NCBI GenBank assembly: GCA_021776885.1
Contig: JAJFFA010000265.1
Location: forward strand, 1 to 5,124
Source: Planctomycetota bacterium
GTDB taxonomy: Bacteria; Planctomycetota; UBA1135; GCA-002686595
Direction: 5' to 3'
DNA length: 5,124 nucleotides
The notes under the pieces are model-generated. The model did no database searches. It had not been told where the DNA came from and saw only the letters and a list, made by a program, of their open reading frames with translations. The translations under genes and the position numbers were made by a program. Position 1 is the stretch's first letter. Every line of letters begins with the position of its first letter. Below, one piece after another: positions 1 to 5,124 of the stretch.

Positions 1-27
1 CAGGACACCGGGGCGGGAGCTGCGGCT

Positions 28-53
28 GGGGCGGCGGGGAGAACGGGAGGGGG
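28..53 (+). other. Potential G-quadruplex motif
   Basis: Four G-runs (28-31, 36-39, 45-47, 49-53) are separated by loops of 4, 5 and 1 bases, which fits the usual G3+N1-7 pattern. More G-runs lie at 10-13, 15-17 and 78-82. In DNA this GC-rich such motifs can arise by chance. It stands out because it lies in non-coding sequence with a strong G bias on one strand. Confidence 0.4.
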
Positions 54-140
54 CGTGCGCTCGAAGCATGCGTGGTCGGGGGCCCGGTCGAGGGATGGTG
101 AGGCGGGAAACGACGGCGGACGCCGGGGAGTCTTCCGCGA

Positions 141-153
141 ATACCTTATATAC
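141..153 (+). promoter_or_regulatory. Possible -10 region (TATATA) of the first gene
   Basis: The sequence ATACCTTATATAC is the only AT-rich stretch in the leader. TATATA at 147-152 matches the bacterial -10 consensus TATAAT at five of six positions. No TTGACA-like hexamer lies about 17 bases upstream (that spot is GC-rich), so a housekeeping promoter is not well supported; an alternative sigma factor or an activator would be needed. The reverse strand reads TATAAG here, so it could equally serve a divergent transcript. If used rightwards, transcription would begin near 158-160, leaving a leader of about 95 bases before ATG 255. Confidence 0.3.
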
Positions 154-181
154 GGCCCCAGCAGAATCACGGCCCCTGGAG
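152..181 (+). repeat. Imperfect 13-bp direct repeat next to the TATATA element
   Basis: ACGGCCCCAGCAG (152-164) and ACGGCCCCTGGAG (169-181) match at 11 of 13 positions, with the first eight bases identical. The copies are offset by 17 bases. They lie just downstream of the TATATA element, where a regulator binding direct repeats would affect transcription start. An operator role is inference; chance similarity in GC-rich DNA is possible. Confidence 0.3.
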
Positions 182-215
182 CCCACGCCCCCCGGGTCGC
201 TTCCTCCCTTGACCC

Positions 216-230
216 CGCGTGACCCACGCG
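216..230 (+). promoter_or_regulatory. Perfect inverted repeat covering the alternative GTG start
   Basis: CGCGTG (216-221) and CACGCG (225-230) are perfect 6-base inverted arms around a 3-base ACC loop. In RNA this would make a short, GC-rich hairpin with the upstream GTG (219-221) inside its 5' arm. That would hinder initiation at the GTG and is one reason to prefer ATG 255. It could also be an operator half-site pair or chance. Confidence 0.3.
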
Positions 231-254
231 ACCCCGTCGCCTAGCCCCTCGACG

Positions 255-2375
255 ATGCAACCCCGCCCCACCGCCGCCCACCGTCCCCAGCCTGGCCCCG
301 GCCTGCGCCCCTGGGTCCTCGCCTGCTCCCTGACCCTGTCGAGCCTCGCCACCTCATGTGCCAGCCTCCCGGGCGCCGGGGAGAGCTCGAGCCTGGGTGC
401 GGACGGCACGCGGCCCCCCTCGGGAGACCCGGCGCGCGATGCGAACGGCGACGCGGCGGCGACATCCGACGCGCGCGCGGCCGCCATCGAAGCCATCCAC
501 AGGGGTGACTTCGTCCAGGCCCGCGGCGTGCTCGCCGAGCTCCTGGTCGCCGACTACCTCGAGCGCGGTCGGCGCCTGTTCGACGAGGGCAAGCCGCGCG
601 ACGCGCTGCTGCCCCTCGACGAGGCCGTCAGCCTGGCGGCGGAAGACCCGCAGGCCTGGTACGAGCGCGGGCGCGCCGCCTTCGCCACCGCCGCCACTGA
701 TTCACAACCGCAGTTCTTCTACGAGGACGCCCTGTCGAACTTCGAGACGGCGGCGCGCCTGGGGCGCGGTACCGCCGCCCTCGTGTACGCCAGCCGCTCG
801 GCGCGCATGGCGAGCGACAGCCAGAAGGCCCTGACCTACGCCCGTGCCGCGGCAGCGATGCCCACGGACGAGGCCCTCGAGGTCTCGCCGGCGCGCACCT
901 TGGCAGAGGCCGCGTTCGGGGTCTACGTCGAGCTGCGCGGCGCCGAGGAGGACGCCGCTGCGCTCTTCAGCGAGACCGAGACCACCCTCTCCGGGCTGAT
1001 CGGCGAGACGCCGGAGGATCCCTGGGCCTGGCTGCAGCTCGCGAACCTCTACCAGTGGGAGGAGCGCCTGGGGGACGCGCAGAAGACCCTCGAGAACGGC
1101 CTCGACCTGATGCCCGACGACGAGTCGCTGCACAACCGCCTGGTGCTCGTCGCCAGCGAGAGCAGCGGGCGCGAGGGGGTCTTCGAGTACTACACGCGCT
1201 TCCGGACGCGACACCCCGGCGAGCCCCTCGGCGCCTGGTACCCGGCGGTGCAGCACTTCGAGCAGGCCCTCGACGAGTTCCGCGCCGCGACCCAGCCCGA
1301 GCCGAGCGTGGACGAGGGCGCGGCGACGGACGAGGGCGGCGAGGTCGCGACCGAGGCCAGCGTGGCCTCGGACGAGGGCGCGCAGGTCGGTGCGGACACG
1401 GCCAGCGACGCGGCCCCGGTCCTGAACTGCGACGCCTTCCGGCGCGCGGAGCTGGCCTTCCGCGAGTGCCGCGCCATGGACCCCGGAGTGGAGACGGCCT
1501 GCCTCGGCTACGAGGTCGTGTGCCGCGCCGGGCTCGGCTGGTGCCGGCACGCCCAGGGGGACCTGCGCGGGGCGAAGCAAGCCTTCCTGTCGACGGAGGA
1601 CGTGCTGGAGGGTGGCCTCCTGTGGCAGATCGAGGGTCGCCTGGGCTCGGCGCTCCTGGGGCTCGAGCTGGTGCTGTACGAGTACTCGAAAGAGCCCCTC
1701 GACGTGGACAGCATGGTCAACGCGGCCGCCATCGCCGACTACATCCACGCCTACCTGCCCGAGGACGCGGACAAGGCGAACAACGCCGGCTTCTTCAACC
1801 GCGACGCCGCCGTGCTGCTCGAGAACGAGGCCCTGCTCGCCCTGCACCTGGCGCGCGAGAGTGCCGACGCCGCCGAAAAGGCCGAGCTCGAGCGGCAGGC
1901 CGAGCGCCAGCGCGCGCGTGCCGTCGAGCTGATGCAGCGCAGCTTCGCCGCCTACGAGGAGGCCGTGCGGCTCAACCCGGACGACGTGCGGGTCGTCAAC
2001 GACACCGGGCTCGTGATGGTCTACTACCTGCGCGACGACGTGGAGGCCGCCGAGCGCTACCTGCAGCGCTCGATCGACCTGGGCGCCGAACAGATCCCGA
2101 GCAGCACCCTCGAGGGCCAGGAGCTGGTCGACCTGAAGGAGGCCTGGGGCGACGCGCACCAGAACATGGGCCTGGTCTATCTGACCTTGAAGAACGACCC
2201 GGCGCGCGCCAAGACGTACTTCGAGCGCGCCATCGAGATCGGACCGCCGGAGGTGGCCCGGGCCATCGTGCGCGAGCAGTTCCTGCCCCTGTGCGACCGC
2301 GTCCTGGCCGGCGACAACGAGGCCATCGCCGAGACGATCCAGCCCGTGCTCGTCTGGCTCTACCGCGACAACTGA
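255..2375 (+). CDS. Probable TPR-repeat lipoprotein
   Basis: I do not recognise a named family. From ATG 255 the product is 706 aa. A long Arg/Pro-containing N-region leads to a hydrophobic core ending LATSC, an acceptable lipobox, so Cys35 is the likely lipidated residue and the mature protein would be membrane-anchored outside the cytoplasm. TPR-like helix pairs are seen at about 101-133, 134-170, 256-289, 421-454 and 631-666; the first carries the typical G/A/A spacing (LFDEGKPRDALLPLDEAV). Residues 346-388 are an acidic Ala/Gly-rich linker, followed by five Cys (392, 405, 416, 423, 430). A C-terminal module with NNAGFFNR at 509 and ND at 582 recurs in the next gene product. TPRs usually form protein-binding scaffolds; the partner is unknown. 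The frame can extend to GTG 219 (718 aa), but that codon sits in an inverted repeat and adds only a Ser/Pro-rich tail before the signal. Neither start has a Shine-Dalgarno sequence. The gene is well supported; the start and lipidation are less sure. Confidence 0.88.
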   Translation: MQPRPTAAHRPQPGPGLRPWVLACSLTLSSLATSCASLPGAGESSSLGADGTRPPSGDPARDANGDAAATSDARAAAIEAIHRGDFVQARGVLAELLVADYLERGRRLFDEGKPRDALLPLDEAVSLAAEDPQAWYERGRAAFATAATDSQPQFFYEDALSNFETAARLGRGTAALVYASRSARMASDSQKALTYARAAAAMPTDEALEVSPARTLAEAAFGVYVELRGAEEDAAALFSETETTLSGLIGETPEDPWAWLQLANLYQWEERLGDAQKTLENGLDLMPDDESLHNRLVLVASESSGREGVFEYYTRFRTRHPGEPLGAWYPAVQHFEQALDEFRAATQPEPSVDEGAATDEGGEVATEASVASDEGAQVGADTASDAAPVLNCDAFRRAELAFRECRAMDPGVETACLGYEVVCRAGLGWCRHAQGDLRGAKQAFLSTEDVLEGGLLWQIEGRLGSALLGLELVLYEYSKEPLDVDSMVNAAAIADYIHAYLPEDADKANNAGFFNRDAAVLLENEALLALHLARESADAAEKAELERQAERQRARAVELMQRSFAAYEEAVRLNPDDVRVVNDTGLVMVYYLRDDVEAAERYLQRSIDLGAEQIPSSTLEGQELVDLKEAWGDAHQNMGLVYLTLKNDPARAKTYFERAIEIGPPEVARAIVREQFLPLCDRVLAGDNEAIAETIQPVLVWLYRDN
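1290..1418 (+). repeat. Acidic low-complexity linker with repeated GACGAGGGCG
   Basis: Within the first gene, residues 346-388 (ATG numbering) are almost all Asp, Glu, Ala, Gly, Ser, Thr and Val. The 10-mer GACGAGGGCG occurs three times in the same frame, at 1311, 1329 and 1371, encoding DEGA, DEGG and DEGA. This looks like a flexible inter-domain linker that grew by slippage or short duplications. It separates the N-terminal TPR block from the Cys-containing segment. Confidence 0.55.
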
Positions 2376-2377
2376 TG
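2373..2377 (+). other. TGATG stop-start overlap (translational coupling)
   Basis: The stop TGA (2373-2375) of the first gene shares its last base with the ATG (2375-2377) of the second. No Shine-Dalgarno sequence lies in the preceding 20 bases, so ribosomes ending the first gene probably re-initiate here. The arrangement ties production of the two TPR proteins together and is direct evidence of one operon. Confidence 0.75.
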
Positions 2378-4087
2378 CTGCACACCCTGCTCCAGCTCCT
2401 GGCCCTGTGCCCCGGCGCCGCCCCGGCGAGTGCGCCGCACGTCACCCCCAGCGCGGCCAGCGCGGCCAGCGCGCCCTGGGTCTGCGGGGACGACGAGCCG
2501 GTGCGCAGCCCCGAAGCGGAGGTCGCCGACCTGCTCGCGCGCGGGCGCTCCATGCTCGAGCTGGGTCGCCCCGCCGACGCCGAGCAGCTCTTCCTGCAGG
2601 CCCACACCCTCGGTGACGGCGGCCTGTCGACGCAGCTCTGGATCCTGCGCGCCTGGATGGAGCAGGGCCGGATCAACGACGCGCTGGACGAGATCGACCG
2701 GCTCGCGTGGTCCGGCAGCGAGGGCACCGAGCTCTCCTACCTCTACGGCATGGCCTGCCACCGGCGCGCCATGGACCACCTGCGCTCGGGGATCCCGGAG
2801 CGCACCACCGGCGTGTCGTTCCAGGACGCCGTCGAGTTCCTGTCCCAGGTCACGGCCAGCGGCGACGCGCGCTTCGAGGATGCCTGGGTCGCCCTGGCCG
2901 AGTCGGCCTGGTACACGCAGGACCTGGGTCTCGCCGCCCGCGCCGGCGAGCGCGCCGTCGAGCTGCGTCCCGCGTCCGCCCAGGCCCACTACGTCCTGGG
3001 CCGCGTGCACTTCTCCGAGTACGTCGTCAGCGCGGCGGACGCCGCGCTCGAGGCCGCCGCCACGGCCCAGCTCGCGGCCGCGGCCGAATCCTTCGAACAC
3101 GCCGCCCGCCTGGCCCTCGAGGCCCCGCCCTCGGACCCGTCGAGCTCACCTCCCTTCCGCGCGGAGGTGCGCCGCCAGCTCGGCTACGCGCGCGTCTACG
3201 AGAAGAACCTCGACCTGGCCTCGACGGCCTTCTCGGTGGCCCTGTCCCTGGAGCCCAGCGGGCTGGAGTTCCCGCGCCTGCTCGACTGGCTCTCCACGCC
3301 GGACGCCCACACACGCTTCATCAAGACCCTCGAGCGCGCCAACGCCGACTGGACCGAGCGCGAGGGCGCGACGGAACCGGGCAACGCGCTGCTGCTCTGG
3401 TGGCTCGGCTGGGCGCGCCTGCAGGACGGTCTCTTCGAGCCCGCCGAGCGTGCCTTCCAGGAGGCCCTCGACAAGCAGCCCACCTACGTCGACGCGCACT
3501 TCTACATCGCCCTGGCGCGCTATCAGCGCAAGGACTTCGGCGCGGCCGTCGACGCCCTGGCCACGCTCTTCGACCTCGACCCACCGAACCTGGTGGCGCG
3601 CGTCGAGGAAGACCTGCGCAGCCGCGCGCCGATCCTCGACTGGCTGGCCGGCTACTGCCACCGCGAGGAGCGCTGGGCCGACGCCGCGCGCCTGGGCCAG
3701 GTCCTGGCCGTGGTCGAGGACCACGACTGGGAGCGCTGGAACAACCTGGGGCTGTTCGCGCGCTTCGCCGGACGTGAGCTGGCCGAGTCGCAGGACGAGG
3801 AGCAGCGCGCCGAGGCGACGAAGTACTTCGAGATCGCACTGGGGGCCTACGCCTCGGCCCGCGAACGGGCCCCGCACATGGCGCACCTCTACAACGACGC
3901 GGCCGTGGTGCTGCACTATCACCTCGAGCGCGACTCCGAGCAGGCCCGGGCCTGGTACAACCGCGCCATCGAGCTGTCCCGGGAGCTGATCGAGCGCGGC
4001 GACGCGCCCGAAGCGGAGCTGGCCCTGGCGCGCAAGGCGCTGGAGGACGCGCGCAAGAACCTCGACGCTCTGGACGACAGGCGCTGA
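2375..4087 (+). CDS. Exported TPR-repeat protein, probable paralogue of the upstream gene
   Basis: The 570-aa product is not a family I can name. The N-terminus MLHTLLQLLALCPGAAPASA is a hydrophobic, probable secretion signal that could be cut after ASA near residue 20; it lacks Lys/Arg at its start, which is unusual. The LALC at 9-12 is a poor lipobox because Leu precedes Cys. An Ala/Ser/Pro linker follows, then TPR-like units at about 50-80, 85-112, 168-201, 202-247 (expanded), 264-295, 336-369, 370-403 and 419-449. The 336-403 pair is the clearest (LGWARLQDGLFEPAERAFQE). Residues 456-534 (NNLGLFAR ... YND ... RAIEL) match the C-terminal module of the upstream protein. The N-terminal ~440 residues of the open frame upstream of ATG 2375 are only an overlapping frame of gene one, so this ATG is the natural start. 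The role is presumably an extracytoplasmic binding scaffold working with its neighbour; this is inferred from the shared module and coupling. Confidence 0.87.
   Translation: MLHTLLQLLALCPGAAPASAPHVTPSAASAASAPWVCGDDEPVRSPEAEVADLLARGRSMLELGRPADAEQLFLQAHTLGDGGLSTQLWILRAWMEQGRINDALDEIDRLAWSGSEGTELSYLYGMACHRRAMDHLRSGIPERTTGVSFQDAVEFLSQVTASGDARFEDAWVALAESAWYTQDLGLAARAGERAVELRPASAQAHYVLGRVHFSEYVVSAADAALEAAATAQLAAAAESFEHAARLALEAPPSDPSSSPPFRAEVRRQLGYARVYEKNLDLASTAFSVALSLEPSGLEFPRLLDWLSTPDAHTRFIKTLERANADWTEREGATEPGNALLLWWLGWARLQDGLFEPAERAFQEALDKQPTYVDAHFYIALARYQRKDFGAAVDALATLFDLDPPNLVARVEEDLRSRAPILDWLAGYCHREERWADAARLGQVLAVVEDHDWERWNNLGLFARFAGRELAESQDEEQRAEATKYFEIALGAYASARERAPHMAHLYNDAAVVLHYHLERDSEQARAWYNRAIELSRELIERGDAPEAELALARKALEDARKNLDALDDRR
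2448..2473 (+). repeat. Short tandem repeat of GCGGCCAGC (Ala-Ala-Ser)
   Basis: The 9-mer GCGGCCAGC is repeated exactly at 2453-2461 and 2462-2470 with partial copies on both sides, a period-9 tract of about 2.9 units. It encodes SAASAASA just after the predicted signal peptide of the second gene, so copy-number change would only lengthen or shorten a flexible linker without shifting frame. Confidence 0.6.
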
Positions 4088-4116
4088 GGCGCGCCCCCCT
4101 TCGCCCTGCCGCTGCG

Positions 4117-5124
4117 ATGGACCTGCCCTTCCGTATCCAGACCGAACCCGGTGACGAGCCCGTCGTCAGCGTCGATGGCGCCTTCGGCGCCCCCGGACTG
4201 AACCTCTCCCACTGGCCCGGCAACACGACGCCGCGCGACCTGAAGCGCGACCTGTCGACCGAGATCGCCCTGGCCTTCGCCGCCCTCCCGGCGGACGAGC
4301 GCGCCGCGCGAGCAGCGGACTGCGTGGCGCTGGTGAACAACCACTTCGATACGGACGGGGTCTGCGCGGCCTTCGCCGTCCTGCGACCCGCAGAGGCCCT
4401 CGAGCGCGCCCCGCGCCTGGTGGCCGCCGCAGCAGCAGGGGATTTCTTCCGTGTGCCCGACGAGGCCGCCTTCGTCACCGACGCCATCATCGGCGCCCTG
4501 GCTGACCCCGAGCAGTCGCCCTGGGCCGCTGACCTCGCGGGCCTCGACCCGCGCGGGCGCTACGAGCACGCCACCCGCGAGGCGCTCGAGCGCCTGCCCG
4601 AGATCCTCGACCAGCCCGAGGCCTACGCGCAGCTCTGGCACGGCAAGCTCGAGCGTCTGCGCGCCGACCGGCAGCGCCTCTCGGCCTGCACCCTCGACGA
4701 CCTGGTGCACCTCGACTTCGCCTGCTGGAGCGCCCCGGCCGGGCACGAGGGCTTCGACCCGGGACGCCACGCCCTGTTCGGCTCGAACGACGCCGATCGC
4801 CTGCTGTTCTCCGCCCCCGCCCGCGAGGGCTTCACCCATCGCCTCGTGATCGGCACCCTCTCGTGGTTCGACCTCGAGCGCTTCGTCCAGCCGCGCCCGG
4901 ACCTGGCCGCCCTGGCCGCGGCCCTGAACGAGCTCGAGGGAACCCGCCCCGGTGAAGAGGTCTCCTGGCGGCACGAGCCGCCCGAGGGTGCCTCGCCCGA
5001 ACTCTGGTTCGGCCGCGCCGAGCGCGAGCGCTTCAGCGAGCACGCCGCCGACGTGCTCTGCAGCAGCCGCCTCGAGCCGACCCGGGTCAAGGCCGCCGTG
5101 CTCGACGCCCTGCGCGCGGTCTTC
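4117..5124 (+). CDS. DUF6687-like protein with a DHH-type NHFDTDG motif (3' end outside window)
   Basis: The frame is open from ATG 4117 to the window edge (336 codons, no stop), so the gene is partial at its 3' end. There is no signal peptide or membrane segment, so a cytoplasmic protein is expected, unlike its two neighbours. Key blocks are VVSVDG (16-21), LSHWPGN (30-36), an Asp/Lys/Arg-rich DLKRDLSTEIA (41-51), VNNHFDTDGVCAAFAVL (73-89), and AAAAGDF (104-110). From memory the LSHWPG...NNHFDxDG order is that of the bacterial family labelled DUF6687; I cannot confirm this here. The H-x-D-x-D-G element resembles the metal-binding motif I of DHH phosphoesterases, with Asp109 a possible next ligand, so a metal-dependent phosphoesterase is a reasonable inference, not a demonstrated activity. 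It lies 29 bases after the preceding stop, in the same direction, with no terminator between and no Shine-Dalgarno sequence, so co-transcription is likely. Start choice is supported by the VVSVDG block lying near the N-terminus; no other good start is in frame upstream. Confidence 0.85.
   Translation, partial: MDLPFRIQTEPGDEPVVSVDGAFGAPGLNLSHWPGNTTPRDLKRDLSTEIALAFAALPADERAARAADCVALVNNHFDTDGVCAAFAVLRPAEALERAPRLVAAAAAGDFFRVPDEAAFVTDAIIGALADPEQSPWAADLAGLDPRGRYEHATREALERLPEILDQPEAYAQLWHGKLERLRADRQRLSACTLDDLVHLDFACWSAPAGHEGFDPGRHALFGSNDADRLLFSAPAREGFTHRLVIGTLSWFDLERFVQPRPDLAALAAALNELEGTRPGEEVSWRHEPPEGASPELWFGRAERERFSEHAADVLCSSRLEPTRVKAAVLDALRAVF

Larger units (their letters stand above)
1..254. 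other. Non-coding leader upstream of the first gene
   Basis: No convincing gene lies here. The first ~120 bases are G-rich on the + strand and the part from ~153 on is C-rich, unlike the even codon-driven composition of the genes. Bases 141-153 form the only AT-rich island. An in-frame TGA at 210-212 limits the first gene to a start at GTG 219 or ATG 255. On the - strand no stop occurs between 145 and 1, and one ATG (at 69, reading leftwards) could begin a divergent gene, but only 23 Ser/Arg/Pro-rich codons are visible, so I do not call it. The region probably holds the promoter for the downstream genes. Confidence 0.6.

Noticed and set aside
1..69. Start of a divergent - strand gene at ATG 69
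   Set aside because: Only 23 codons are visible, Ser/Arg/Pro-rich, with no SD; cannot be told from chance without sequence to the left.
68..244. 58-codon + strand small frame from ATG 68
   Set aside because: Pro/Arg-rich with no recognisable domain, and it runs past GTG 219; nothing supports translation.
702..2159. 485-codon open frame on the - strand inside the first gene
   Set aside because: Antisense shadow caused by very high GC; the product is low-complexity Val/Gly/Leu/Arg with no domain, while the + strand frame has a signal sequence and TPRs.
1055..2374. N-terminal ~440 codons of the frame that contains the second gene
   Set aside because: It overlaps the first gene in another frame and reads as Arg/Gly/Pro/Ala-rich nonsense; clear TPR sequence begins only after ATG 2375.
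2402..2413. Lipobox (LALC) in the second gene
   Set aside because: Leu immediately before Cys does not fit the usual Ala/Gly/Ser requirement; a standard secretion signal fits better.
2430..3989. 519-codon + strand frame within the second gene
   Set aside because: Ser/Arg/Pro/Thr-rich shadow frame without recognisable domains; the overlapping frame has ordered TPR repeats.
4088..4095. GGCGCGCC palindrome between genes two and three as terminator or operator
   Set aside because: An 8-base GC palindrome without a loop or T-run is expected by chance at this GC content and is not a terminator.
3321..4490. 389-codon - strand frame across the gene two/three junction
   Set aside because: Arg/Ala/Pro-rich shadow frame with no domain, spanning the coding of two supported + strand genes.
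3919..5043. 374-codon - strand frame over genes two and three
   Set aside because: Antisense shadow; the + strand frame over 4117-5124 carries the LSHWPGN and NNHFDTDG motifs.

Overview
The window is very GC-rich bacterial DNA with three genes in a row on the + strand and a 254-base non-coding leader. Nearly all third codon positions are G or C. None of the three starts has a recognisable Shine-Dalgarno sequence. Two of the three products look exported and are built of TPR-like helical repeats. High GC, SD-less starts and large exported TPR proteins suit a GC-rich member of lineages such as Planctomycetota or Myxococcota. No phylogenetic marker is present, so this placement is only a guess.

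Layout: (1) bases 1-254 are non-coding, with a G-rich first half, one isolated TATATA element near 147-152, an imperfect direct repeat just after it, and a perfect inverted repeat over an alternative GTG start. (2) 255-2375 encodes a probable TPR lipoprotein of 706 aa (718 aa from GTG 219). (3) 2375-4087 encodes a second TPR protein of 570 aa with a probable secretory signal; its ATG overlaps the preceding stop by one base (TGATG). (4) After 29 bases, 4117 to the window end encodes the first 336 residues of a non-TPR protein with an NNHFDTDG motif; its stop codon lies beyond the window.

How they may work together: the TGATG junction and short second gap suggest one transcription unit. The two TPR proteins share a related C-terminal module (an NN-x-G-x-F-x-R motif, then an ND...Y-x-L...D...R-x-I-x-L block), so they are probably diverged paralogues that may act as a pair in the envelope. 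The third protein appears cytoplasmic and resembles a family I recall as DUF6687; its His/Asp motif resembles motif I of DHH phosphoesterases. No common pathway can be assigned from sequence alone. I see no RNA gene, CRISPR array, insertion sequence or clear terminator.
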